64,000 nucleotides of DNA, from positions 7,026,501 through 7,090,500 of the forward strand of contig LR746273.1 in the NCBI GenBank assembly GCA_902729315.2, given 5' to 3'. Both the position numbers and the translations under genes were made by a program. The notes beneath the pieces were generated by a model, which was given only the letters and a program-made list of their open reading frames with translations, ran no database searches and was not told the origin of the DNA. The stretch's first letter is position 1; the number at the start of each line of letters is the position of its first letter. Source of the DNA: Spirodela intermedia. Taxonomy: Eukaryota > Streptophyta > Magnoliopsida > Alismatales > Araceae. Below are positions 1 to 11,013 of the stretch, in pieces.

Positions 1-3000
1 CAGACTTTCCATCAGAAGTGCATGATAAATCACGAATGGCATCCTTTGAGCTAAGATCATCATCATCATCTAGGTCAAGAACATCTATGAAATCATTACG
101 CCCAGAGCTTGAGAAATTTTGCAAGCGCAGTAATTCTGCCTCCAAATCCTGAATCTTTGATACATAATTTCTCACAAGATCAACTTCCTACAAAGGCATT
201 CGTAAATATTATAAAGATGTTTTCAAACAGTCAGAAAGGTGTGACACCAGTTTTTAACTGCACAAGTTAGACAATGAAGGACAACAAAAACCTGCATCTG
301 ATCAGAGCTGTCTATCTCATTCCATGGCTTCCCACTGCGAGATGACTCGATTTTCAAAATCAACCCATCTCGTTCAACCTGCAGTCTTATGAACATTAAT
401 AACGCCCAAAAATTTTCAATCCAGATAAACCGATTGAAGCAATAAATATTACCTGAGCATCAAGGGCATGTTGTGCAAGACGTTCACAGGACATCTGGCG
501 CTCTTTCAATTGTCGATGCAGCTCAACATTACTTGCCTCTAGCAAAGAGATTCTGTGACGAAGAACCTATGGCATGAAGAACTGTCATGAATAAACAAAA
601 AAAAAGCCACCTAGAAACCTTTTTCTTTATCAGATGTTAGCAAAAATGTTCAAAACCTGCAGTTCCTCCGAGGGTACCCCCCCATTACGCCAAAAGAGCA
701 GCTCTGACTGCAAATGCTCAACTTCACTTCGCATCTTCTGCATTTGAGCAGCTACTGGGTCATGATTCACCTGAAATTGTGTTTAGATTAATGAATTTAT
801 CAAGAAAAAAAAAACATGTGTACCAATGATATAGCACAAAGAAGAATGGAAGGAAAAATTCGTGAAAACTAACCACTGCTTTATTCTGAATGTTGCGAGC
901 ACGATTCGCATATTTAAGAGTGTTTATGGTTTCTTCAGCATTAGTGTCCGCGGGACTCACACATGCTGCATCATGACCTTTGTGAATAAAAGGTCTAACA
1001 TACAAAAACCTATGAAATAAATTCGCAAAAGAACTTACCAATCATCACAGTCTTGCTGTTCCCACCCAAGGAGTCCTGCGAAATCAAGATTCAAGAGCAT
1101 AAAGATTTAATCCCTTCAATAACAACATTAGCATAGCAAGAAGATAAGTTGAAAACAAATTATATCATGGCTAGCAAAGACATTGTAATATAAAACGAAA
1201 AAAAATATGCATAATAAACATGTAAAAGGAGTTATTAAAGCACGATGTCAAATTAGATCATATTTTCAGGTAGGTAATCTATAAACATAACTCTCAAAGG
1301 AGGTGAGTATGCTACAGGAAACGACACTGGAAAATATTAAGCAAGAGATCAAACACAGATCTTTACTTTTTCTTAAATTTAAACAGCATGATAAACGGAA
1401 GATATCTTGTCCACTCTAGCAAGAGTCGAGCACCATAACTACTCACTGGAATGGAGGGCAAAATCTGGTTTGAATAATGCAGCCAAAACTGAAGCACATG
1501 AAAAGAGACATAATTGACGAGAGGGACGTGGCACTATAATTGCTTTGAGAAAAGGGGTAACTGATCATAAAGCAAATCACGTATAAATTACAACAATCTT
1601 TTTAAAGCCTCTGTCCCAAGTCACTAATTGATTTATATGACCAATAAGAGAAACTAAACCAGATTTTACAATCTTAGCATTATCATACAAGGCCAACTGA
1701 AAACTACCACAAATCTATACAGCATAGGAAAACGAGGAAACTGCACCATAGGAAAAAGGCTTAAAAATTCTAAAAATAGATAACGGATAAACTTTCTATT
1801 CTCACGTTTGCACGAGTTTCTCTGTCTATTTCCCATGAATTGCTGCCAAAAAAGATGATTACTCTGAATACTACTCCAAACAAGCGTAATGAAATTGTCA
1901 GTGATACAAGTAACTGAGAAATTTAAGGTTTAGAGAAAAATTCTTAGGGGCATTCATTCAAACTGAACTAGTTTAAACATTAACAAATTGGAAAACTTTT
2001 TAGATAGAGTGTGCAGGGGATTACTTGCAGTAATCGAGTTAGTTTGCTGTCACGATAGGGAACATGTCCTCCTTCTTTTCGTTTCTTCTCATCTCCTAAG
2101 GCACTTATCACATTACCGAGAGCTAGCAAGCCCCGGTTTATATGAATACCTGTGTAAACAGCACAATTATAATTACTGTCCTCTTAGACGATAGTAAAAA
2201 GTAAATTTCAGACTGAAGTCCTTAAAAGAACTTGTAAAGATACATTACCTTCTTTCAACCTTATGCCATCGGCTCCAGTACGCTTGGCACGCTCGGAACC
2301 AGCAAGATCCACTAGATGAAATTTAGAGAAAACAATGTCGTCACAAGCCTCACTATCAGTGAGTCCAGTGCTGGAATATCTAGCACGCCGTTTCATCTCC
2401 ATGTTTATGGTGAAGATGGCGTGAGAGCGACTACACAGAAAAAAGTAGAAACCAAATATTAGATCAGACAAGAATGGAAAAAGCGAGACAAAATATAGAA
2501 GAGAAGACAAAAGGCAAACAGGAAGAGTGGGATCATGTGCATTCAACCAGGAAGAGAGAAAAATAGAATGTTAAAGCACCTAAAAATTGCCTTCATACAG
2601 AGTTACTACCGTAAGCCCCCTGTTGGTGGTTGCAGGGACAAAGCCTTCCTGCCAAAATTTATCATATTTTTGTAAATGTATTCAAGGACTTTTTGGGTAT
2701 TATTTCCCATCAAACTCCAGGAAAATCGCTATGATATAAAAGAGCACTTTAGGCCAGCTATCAGTACAGTGACACTTTTTAACTTATTAAAATCAATAGT
2801 GGAGTCTTGTAGAGGCAAGCGGACGTAGTTCTCGTGTTGGGAGTGATACATACGCTCTTTCTTCGTTCACCTCTTCTTCCAAATACTCATAATTTACATT
2901 ACTTGGAAGATCACCGATTTAGGAGAGTCACTGTAATCATACATCCATTTTAATGATGAAAAGCTAAAATTAAAAGCCTACATAAGGTCAATCAAATGAG

Positions 3001-4294
3001 ATATTTTAGCTATAAATTAATACAATTGATGACGAGCAGACTAGCATATCTTAACACCAGGTGATAAGAGAAACCTAGATTATCATTAAAAAAAATCAGA
3101 TGATTACCGAAAACTCTGTAGTATAGCAGAATACCAATGCTAAAGAAGAAAGAAAAACCTTGATTGGCTATTCATGTTTGTACTCCCAGTAGCACGTGCT
3201 ATGGAACCACGGGTCAAGTATGATGCCATCTCTTCTTTAGAATTCACTTCTGCTTCAGTAACACCAGCAAGAGTTATTCCTCCACTTGCAGTTTCTCTAA
3301 TTTGAATGGGAACTCTAGGGGTTGCTGTCTGTTTGGATAAATTGTTTCCCTCACATCTCAAAGCATGAGGATTTGCGTCTAGCAAATCAAATACTTCTTC
3401 CTTGAAAATCTGTATAGTCATAACAATGATAGTTACTGTCCAAGTAGAACGAAATGCAACATCCCCAATCAATAATATTTTGCTGAATGCGGCAGAATAT
3501 CGAAATAAAAGTGACGTAAAAAAAATATCAGTAGCTTTTTGAAGAAAACAAAACACCTGAAGTGATCCTATTATCAGCCAACTCAAGTCTGAAATAACGG
3601 TAACACAGCGAAGGGTTGCGTAACATGATAAAAGAAGGAGCGGTCTGAACCAAAAACCAACCTCAATGAACGAAACTCTAATCAGAAACTCTGCGTTGTC
3701 CCTCATTTCATACACTTTCGTGAATATGCTTTCCATGACTTTTGGGATGATGCCACCACTACTGGTGTCGGCCGTGTAATTGGTGCCCATGGTATAGGTC
3801 TTCCCCGAGCCAGTCTATACAAACAATTGAAACTCAGTAAGTGATATACTCGATTTTATCCTAATCCATAAGAAGATCAATAAGCTCTATACCTGCCCGT
3901 ACGCAAGCACCGTGGCATTATAACCGTGGAATACTGCATCAACGAGGGGAGATACGCAGTCATCGTATAATGCAGAACAGGAAGAGCCTGAACCTCGATA
4001 CACGTAATCATACGTGAAATTGTGGGCACCAATTTGCACCTGTGACACCGTTGCAAAAATTAGCAAGGGACGGCGTCTGGACCGAATCTAAGAAATGCTG
4101 AGAAAATGTTCGGCGAATAGAAAGAACGAAGACAAAAGATGTGAAAAGACTACCTGGGGTTCCCCTGGAACCACGGTGATGCAATCAGTGCATCCAACGA
4201 TCAACTCGGGCTCTATGAGCGGCCGGATGTTCACGGCCACGCGTACGCACTCCGACTTGTCGTGATTTGGTGCCTTAACATCGGATATCTCCAT
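1..4294 (-). CDS. KIN-4C: Kinesin-4 family motor, KIN-4C type (5' part; continues beyond left edge)
   Basis: This is a plus-end microtubule motor of the chromokinesin/KIF4 family. Coding exons: 4294-4154, 4039-3893, 3814-3662, 3409-3159, 2430-2249, 2149-2025, 1075-1039, 965-874, 770-657, 566-453, 378-292 and 187 to the edge, about 543 residues. The motor domain is complete. The P-loop GQTGSGKT (residues 95-102) is split between exons 2 and 3. Switch I SSRSH (230-234) is split between exons 4 and 5. Switch II DLAGSE is at 272-277. A coiled-coil stalk begins after the [12 protein letters not shown] neck region, followed by an acidic stretch (DLDDDDDDL) near the edge. By recall, the stalk (for example [10 protein letters not shown] and [14 protein letters not shown]) resembles Arabidopsis KIN-4C more than KIN-4A/FRA1. 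The 37-nt exon at 1075-1039 encodes [13 protein letters not shown]. The N-terminus before [11 protein letters not shown] is short, as usual for the family. No breaks were seen. Confidence 0.95.
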
Positions 4295-5769
4295 AACCAG
4301 CTTCTATCTTCGATGCCAGCACGCAGGCACTCATGAACGAGCTCAAAAAACCTAGGACACATTATTCGGTGCATCAGAAACCCAAATTGCACCCAGCAGA
4401 GCGGTGAAAGACCAGGACGGGATGAAAGGTGAGAGAACTATTGGCAGAGATCGTGCGCAGGAAGAAAAAGCGCATGAAAATTACTGTCGATATAGCTGTC
4501 CTCAATGTGACAAGGATACGGGAGGAGCACATACTCTGGCGTATGACGGCCACCTTGAGGGAGGAAGAAACGAAGATATTCAGCAGGTCGGAGCCACTCA
4601 GAGATTTATGACTACGAAGCAGATCGCGCGACTCCTTTCGCAACTCCTCCTGGATCGATCCGCCGCGAGGACGCAGAAGATGGCGGCGAGCGAGGAAGAG
4701 GGAGCAGCAGACGCTCACACCGAGATGATGCAAAAATGAGGAAGGAACGAGAGAAGGGGATCTTGCCGCCCGCGACAGAATTCAAATTCACGCCTCACGT
4801 GACCAACGGGTGACCGATCCTTTCGTCTCTAGCGAGTGCGCATGGACGCGGGGGAACCGTGCGATCTCAGAGCGGATCTCGTAGACGGCCGCGATCAAAC
4901 CCGATAGGGCCCGGAATCACGTAGACGGAGCCAAGATAAAGGGGGTGGATTCGATAACCGCCCAGGAGTTGCTCGGTCAACATACCCTGCAAACTCTTCT
5001 CTCACTCTCCGTTTTGACGACGCCCTCATTCCGGTCATGGATTAGCACCGTCATTAATTAATTATGATCGTCAGTATCTCTCCCTAACCACAGTCATTAA
5101 CGGGCCGTGAGGTTGGCTGCAATGCGGATCGCAGTGTAGTCAAAAATGGGAAATCACTCTGAAATATAATTATTTGAAATTATTAAGAGAGAGAAAAGGG
5201 CCCCGCCGCAGCCGTTCAGCGTGGATCCCCGTAGGCCGTTGATCTCAGTCATATCTGGTCGCCCGTTGACCAGGCCAGAAGGGGGCATGCATCTCCTCTG
5301 GACCATGCCCGAGCTGAACGGTCTAATCGAGAATTTTCCGTGATCGGAAGAAGTTTAATCGATCTCAGCCGTCCATCTGATGACCCCTCAGAGCTTTGGG
5401 ACCGCTTCGGTGGACCTCCTGGACTAGTCTAGGGCTCCTTCCCCCCCTCCCCTCACCCCGGATTTTGTTTTGGTTTACTCAACACTGCGACAGGGGAGCT
5501 ACGGCCGTCCGCCTTTGGTGGTGTTGCTTGCCTGCGAAGGGTTTCCCGGCCCGCCGCCGGTAGCTATCGGAGGAATCTTTAGTTTTGCGAAGGTCTCGGA
5601 ACTTGCCGCCGGACGAGGTAGTCCTTTATTCGTATATTTCGTTCTCCCTCTCTCTCTGCGCGCCTCTCTGTGCCTTCCCAAACCTCTTCTGCTCTGCTGA
5701 TGATATATATCGTTGGCGCATAAGCCGGTGTTTGGAAATGTCGCAGAGATAATTTCTTTCCTGTTTCAA
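4295..5769. promoter_or_regulatory. Divergent intergenic region between KIN-4C and the zinc-knuckle gene
   Basis: This 1.5-kb spacer carries the 5' flanks of two divergently transcribed genes. Small open frames near 4404-4739 overlap on both strands, have no recognisable domain, and probably lie in the kinesin leader. Five AACGG cores (either strand) lie at 4805-4809, 5099-5103, 5236-5240, 5263-5267 and 5317-5321. AACGG is the core of the mitosis-specific activator element bound by three-repeat Myb proteins. A 5'-untranslated intron of the downstream gene is possible, with a donor near 5615 and an acceptor near 5747. That is inference only. Confidence 0.5.
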
Positions 5770-8573
5770 ATGGCAAACAACCACAGTCCGGATATGGAAG
5801 ACGATGGAGATGATGACTTCTTCAAGGAAGTTTATGGAAAGGAATATACCGGACCTCCTCGATTAACCAAAAGCAGCTCACAAGACAGACCGAGGGAGAG
5901 CAAAAGACCTCTTGCTAATGAAGAGTCCGATGGGGATGACCAGGCTCCTGACCCCAACGCTGTCCCGACTGATTTTACCAGTAGAGAGGCAAAAGTTTGG
6001 GAGGCTAAGGCTAAGGCTATCGAAAGAAATTGGAAGAAAAGGAAAGAGGAGGAAATGATATGCAAAATTTGTGGTGAATCAGGCCATTTTACTCAGGTAT
6101 TACTTATCACCTTACTCATAACCATGGGCACATTGCATAGTCTCGGGAAATTTTCTCGTATTCTCATAAGAATTTCATATGAGTGATTTTCGTGAATGTC
6201 TTTTCTTTTTTTGGTTGTAGTGGTGACTTAATCTACTGAAACCAATATTTTACTCATTGGTTTCGACATGAACTTTCTCGTGGATCAATAAGACAAGAAA
6301 GGGGTTTTGTGTAGACGGTGATGCATGCATTAAGCAGCGCTATGTTTTGACTCCGTGTCCTGATATAATTTTTCTAAACTATGCCGCTTATGCGATGCTA
6401 CTTTTTAGAAACCTTTTTATTTCATCTGTTTTAAACTAAAAGAAAGCCTCAATCTAGATTCAATTTTTAAGTTTTCTATGTAATGGCGTTCTGGAGCTTT
6501 TGTCAAGAAGGCAAGTTCGAGCTCTCGCGTTTTTATCCTGCACATGACTTCCGGGGCTTGTATTTTGAACAGGAATAATCCTGGCCTTAAGGAGTCTCTT
6601 CTAATGTCACACTGTTCATTACTCCTGGAAGCAATCAGTAGACTAGAGTTTATATAAAGTGCTTCGCCCTGATTTTCTTTTCGGTGCAAAATACTAGGAA
6701 GAAGCCATTATTTTGCAAATTCGATATCGATTGTGTTGGGTAGAAAAAGTATTCAAGCTCTTCATTTGTTCTGGTTATTCAAAGTGTTTATCGTGGGTCT
6801 TGTTTCACTCGCTATCTCCTACCTTCAGGGATGCCCATCTACGCTTGGAGGGAGTAAAAAGTCTGCAGATTTTTTTGAAAGAGTCGCTGCGAGAGACAAG
6901 AATGTGAGAGCCTTATTCACGGAAACAGTGATCCAACGGCTTGAGAAGGAGATCGGTTGCAAAATAAAAATGGATGAGAAGTTTCTCATTGTTAGTGGCA
7001 AGGATAGGCTGATCTTGGCCAAAGGTGTGGATGCGGTGCACAAATTGATTCAGGGAGAAGGGGAGGATAGGGGCAGGAGTAAGAGCCCCTCTAACACCTC
7101 TCAGAAATCAAAATCTAGATCACCTGAAAGGAGCCCTGCACCCCCACGGCCAGTAGGTCGGGAAACCCGGAGTTCCCGTTCCAATCCGCGAGATGCATCC
7201 TACGTCCAACGCAAGGGCTTCTCCCAGGAAAGGGTTGAGGATCATGTGCGTGAAGGTTCGCAGAAGTTTTCGAGGGGTTCTCCAAAAGGTAGGGGCCCTC
7301 ATAGACTATGTTTACGGCTTAAGTACAAACCGCATGGCGTCTCAAGTTCAGGCCAAGTTGTGAACTTGGAACCCATGTGGTCAATGTAACCAAGGTTTGT
7401 TGGCTGGCATGGAATTCTGATGAAATCTTGTTTTGCCCATCAGCATTCTTGCTGCAAGAGGTAAGTTCAAGCTTTAATGTGTCCGAATGAATGCCTAGTA
7501 GCCTGCACTGCAGAGTGGTTCTTGTTCAGGCGGGTGCCTCCAATACAAAAATTGCTTACTGAAAGTTTACCCGGACCTGTCTTGGCTCAATGACCTCCCC
7601 ATTTCCATGTTGTTTCTGGCTGCATTGGTCATTTGAATATCAGAAATGTCGTCAGTCTAAGCTTACCGTATGGAAAATGCAAGATTCGCTTACACATTCT
7701 TCATTTTATGAAGCTCATGGTAAGAATGGAGTAAAACGCCGCCCTGCCCAATCAAAATCACCACCCCGTCCTACCCTTGCTGGTGATGCATTTAATTCAT
7801 ATGATGTGTACCATCGGACCCCCTCTGGTGTGCGTAGAACGGATAGCTGGGAAGCCGAGCAGCATGGGATGGACATGCCCTCCGGACAGCATGATTTTCC
7901 TCTGTACGCACAGACGCTGGAAGAATTGGAGGCGGAATTCAATAGGCAGACCGGGGAAGTCCGAGCGCTGCATGACAAGGAAGAAGACGAGGAGAATTTC
8001 AGGCACCGAGAGGTATGTCTGACCTCCAGTTCTCTTTAGTTCATCTTCTCTTAAGAACACTCTTATCCATCCTCCCACTTTGATTGCACTTACTGTGTCC
8101 GACTACTTCAAAGATCTCTAGGCGGGGATCCCATTTCCCTTGGATTTTATGTAAGCTGCTCGAATTAAATGTTCTTACTTGAATTAAATCGGCCGAGTTG
8201 TTTGCTCCTCTCTTGCACTACATAAACCCAGCGGCTTAGAGAGCTGAGGGAGGGCTATGCGAAGAAGCTCGAAGCCATGAGGGGCCTGCACGCAAGACAA
8301 TGGGAGGAGTTTCTCCGGGTCGACACCCAGAGGCGGCTGCGGGCGTACCAGCACCAACAGATGCCGGGCTATGCCGCCTACGCCGATGCCGGCCACCCAG
8401 ACTTGGGCAGATCCTCCGAGAACCTCAGATCTGCTGGAGGCGGCGGCCGGACCATGGACTCGTGGAGTAGGTATCCGGCATTGAGCCCCCATGAGGCCTA
8501 TGGAGAGCTCCAGCACCAGCACCAGAGGGAAGACATTGCCAGGGCTGCGTATGGCGGCGGCAGTCGGTACTGA
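5770..8573 (+). CDS. CCHC zinc-knuckle / KH-like putative RNA-binding protein, function unknown
   Basis: Coding exons 5770-6096, 6829-7288, 7714-8012 and 8232-8573 give 475 residues. A zinc knuckle of pattern C-x2-C-x4-H-x4-C uses C98, C101, H106 and C111, and an intron falls inside it between Q109 and G110. It is followed by a KH-like segment (EKEIGCKIKMDEKFLIVSGK, then AKGVDAVHKLI), though I see no clear GxxG loop. Next come an RS/P-rich basic stretch (SKSPSNTSQKSKSRSPERSP) and a charged helical region (LEELEAEFNRQTGEV). The tail is rich in Q, H, Y and G and ends GGGSRY. Zinc knuckle, KH-like fold and RS stretch together suggest nuclear RNA binding, perhaps in splicing, but that is inference. 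The ATG at 5770 is preferred; an in-frame ATG at 5713 adds 19 residues and may be interrupted by a leader intron. The last exon is much GC-richer than the first. Confidence 0.85.
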
Positions 8574-9248
8574 ACTTGAGGAGGAGGAGCTGCTAGATTT
8601 TTGAAGGAGGAGCCGGCACACACGCGAGCTTCCATTCCACCAGCAATGGAGTTTGCTGTCGTAGGTAATGATTCTGCGAGCAAGAGACGGGGGGGGGGCT
8701 CTACTGAGAGACAGAATCTTGTGTGCATGAATGACGATGATGCCCCGAGAGGGGAGAGGCTTTTGCTTCTGTGAGCACTCACCGCGACAGGAGTGTGTAA
8801 TAGAAATGCTCCTTTCTTTTTTTATCCTTTTTTTATGTCCAGACCCTGGTGGCGTGATGCTGGGTCCAATGGGCTGGGCCAGTTCAACTGATGCCCGGTA
8901 ATTAATCGGGCCGGGCCCAGGTAAGAAACAATAGCCGGGCAGGGGGGGGACGGTATGCGCTGACCGGACTCGGACGGACGGCGTGAATACTGCGGTCAAT
9001 GAGTTCCACGCAGTGGATCAGAAGCGGGAATGCGCTGCGGTAAGCTCACCTCTATCCGATCCGATCCGATCCGATCCTGTTCGCCGCTCCACCCTGAATT
9101 CTACAGGGTTGTTCTGTCCCTCCTCGTCCTTGTCCTCTCCTGCTGCAGCGGCCTGCAGCTCTCCCCTTCTCCCGTCCTCTCAAGATCTCCACCCTCCCCT
9201 GCAAATGGTCTGCCCCGTCTCCACATCGGCCCTGCTCTCCTCCCCCCC
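8574..9248. promoter_or_regulatory. 3' flank of zinc-knuckle gene and promoter/leader of FBP2
   Basis: The spacer holds the 3' end of the upstream gene and the FBP2 promoter. TGGGCC at 8875-8880 and GGCCCA at 8914-8919 match the site II element bound by TCP factors. A short pentanucleotide repeat (ATCCG, about five units) lies at 9054-9077, inside the presumed leader. Long open frames on the minus strand here (for example 8184-8999) are by-products of GC-rich sequence and show no domain. Confidence 0.45.
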
Positions 9249-10652
9249 ATGGCGTTAGCGGCACCGCGGGTACACCTGCACTCCTCTCCGGCGCCGCCCC
9301 TCTCGACGAGCCGCCGCCGTTCCCCGCGCGTTCTCCTCCCCGGCAACGCTGTGCTCCGGCGCCGGCAGACGATGTTCTTCGACGCAGCAGCCCGCGAGGG
9401 CTTATCTTCTTCTTCTTCGCCGTCGCCCGCTGCTGCTGCTGCTGCTGCTTCTGCTGGGAGTCCGGTGACCTTGGTGGAGTACGTGGGGAACGGCGCGGGG
9501 GACGACCTCTCTGTGCTGTTCACCCACCTGCAATACGCCTGCAAGAGGATCGCCGCCCAGGTGGCCTCCCCTTTCAATGCCGAGTTGGGGCGTCGCCAAG
9601 GGGGGAACAAGGAGGCCGCTCCGGGGACTGTAATGACGGGGAGGGACGCCCCCAAGCCGCTCGACGTGATCTCGGTAAATTCCGCCTCGTTTTCATGCCG
9701 ATGTGTTCTCTTTTCCCTCTCTCCCTCTCGGCTACTGACCGACTGCGCGGAATCTCTGCAGAACGAGATAATTCTGTCGTCCCTAATTCGGTCCAGGAAG
9801 GTGGCGGCCATGGCGTCGGAGGAAGACGATGCGCCGGTCTGGCTGGCCGACGACGGCCCGTTCGTGGTGGTCACTGATCCCCTCGACGGCTCGCGGAACA
9901 TCGACGCCTCCATCCCCACGGGGACGATCTTCGGGGTTTACAACCGCCTGGTGGAAGTGGACCATCTGCCATCGGAAGAAAAGGCGTCGCTCAACTCCCT
10001 CCAGAGCGGCGCTCGTCTCGTCGCCGCCGCCTACGTCCTCTACTCCTCCGCCACCATCTTCTGCCTCAGCTTCGGATCTGGAACACACGCCTTCACCCTC
10101 GATCATTCCACCGGAGAATTCGTCCTCACCCACCCCTTCATCAAGATTCCCCCCAGAGGTACGCAAACATTACGCTTCTTCTTCATCTTCTTCTTCTTGG
10201 TTGTTCATCGTTGCTCATGGCTGTTCATCATTGCTCGTCATCATCATCCAGGGCAGATATACTCCGTGAATGACGCGCGGTACTTCGACTGGCCGGAAGG
10301 GCTCCGGCGGTACATCGACACGGTGCGACAGGGGAAGGGGCGATTCCCGAAAAAGTACTCGGCGAGGTACATCTGCTCCCTGGTGGCGGACTTCCACAGA
10401 ACCCTAATGTACGGGGGGGTGACGATGAACCCGAGGGATCATCTCCGCCTGGTCTACGAGGCCAATCCGCTCAGCTACCTCGCTGAGAACGCCGGCGGCA
10501 GAGGGTCCGACGGGAAGCTGAGGATCCTCTCCATTCAGCCGGTCGAGCTGCACCAGAGGCTGCCTCTGTTCCTCGGCAGCCCAGAGGACATGGAAGAGCT
10601 GGAGAGCTACGGCGATGTCCAGCAGAAGATAAATCCTGGGTATGAACTCTGA
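9249..10652 (+). CDS. FBP2: Fructose-1,6-bisphosphatase 2, chloroplastic (redox-insensitive isoform)
   Basis: It hydrolyses fructose 1,6-bisphosphate to fructose 6-phosphate in the plastid stroma. Exons 9249-9674, 9762-10158 and 10252-10652 give 407 residues. The N-terminal 60 or so residues look like a transit peptide (many Ser, Pro, Arg, and an Ala run from a GCT repeat). The metal-binding signature DPLDGSRNID starts at D181, with the acidic SEED stretch about 20 residues upstream. KYSARYICSLVADFHRTLMY and GGVTMNPRDHLRLVYE form the substrate-binding and C-terminal core, and the protein ends NPGYEL. The loop that carries three regulatory cysteines in light-activated plastid FBPase has none here: the sequence reads PSEEKASLNSLQSG. 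The family known as cpFBPase2 is likewise thioredoxin-independent. Start choice: first ATG followed by a transit-like segment; the frame is open further upstream without a better ATG. GC at third positions is very high. Confidence 0.93.
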   Translation: MALAAPRVHLHSSPAPPLSTSRRRSPRVLLPGNAVLRRRQTMFFDAAAREGLSSSSSPSPAAAAAAASAGSPVTLVEYVGNGAGDDLSVLFTHLQYACKRIAAQVASPFNAELGRRQGGNKEAAPGTVMTGRDAPKPLDVISVNSASFSCRCVLFSLSPSRLLTDCAESLQNEIILSSLIRSRKVAAMASEEDDAPVWLADDGPFVVVTDPLDGSRNIDASIPTGTIFGVYNRLVEVDHLPSEEKASLNSLQSGARLVAAAYVLYSSATIFCLSFGSGTHAFTLDHSTGEFVLTHPFIKIPPRGTQTLRFFFIFFFLVVHRCSWLFIIARHHHPGQIYSVNDARYFDWPEGLRRYIDTVRQGKGRFPKKYSARYICSLVADFHRTLMYGGVTMNPRDHLRLVYEANPLSYLAENAGGRGSDGKLRILSIQPVELHQRLPLFLGSPEDMEELESYGDVQQKINPGYEL

Positions 10653-11013
10653 TAGCTGCAGAGAGAGAGAGAGAGAGAGAGAGCGACAACATGAAAAAGA
10701 TCTCCTTCTCTGCATCTTCTTGCTTCATTTCAATTCAGAATGCAGCATCCCAGAACCTTGGGATATCCCAGCTGAGGCCCATTGGGGCCCATCTAGCTAT
10801 CTATGTAGGCACGTGATGGGGCTTCAGTTCCTGTTAAACCCCATTATGAGAAAATCTCCAAGCCGATTCAAATTTGCTGCGTTCCCCGGCGACCTAGCCC
10901 CGCCGGCTGCCGGGGGCCTTCCTTCTTCTCCTTCTTCTTCCTGCAGTCGACCGGGGCCGTAACCCTAGGAAGTAGCTCGGGGACGAAGGCGACGACGAAG
11001 ATCGGGGGAGGGG
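10653..11013. promoter_or_regulatory. FBP2 3' flank and TRF-like gene promoter with two site II elements
   Basis: A (GA)n microsatellite at 10661-10683 lies immediately 3' of the FBP2 stop codon. Two GGCCCA site II elements (10776-10781 and 10786-10791) are ten bases apart. A telo-box-like AACCCTAGG sits at 10961-10969, about 50 bases before the next ATG. Site II plus telo-box is a known plant promoter pairing for genes expressed in dividing cells. Confidence 0.5.

Noticed and set aside
1-4294. Assignment as KIN-4A (FRA1)
   Set aside because: The N-terminus and stalk segments recall KIN-4C more closely; the motor domain alone would not decide.
4404-4739. Overlapping open frames on both strands upstream of KIN-4C
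   Set aside because: They have no domain, lie where the kinesin leader should be, and show typical chance composition.
7444-7460. Possible 17-nt micro-exon in the zinc-knuckle gene
   Set aside because: It is flanked by AG and GTAAGT, but including it puts a stop at the start of the next exon, while direct joining keeps the family frame.
8184-8999. 271-residue minus-strand open frame over the end of the zinc-knuckle gene
   Set aside because: It is antisense to a real exon in GC-rich DNA, is rich in low-complexity Ser and Pro, and has no recognisable domain.
9101-9919. 272-residue minus-strand open frame opposite FBP2
   Set aside because: It is antisense to a well-supported FBP2 exon with high third-position GC, which removes stop codons on the other strand.
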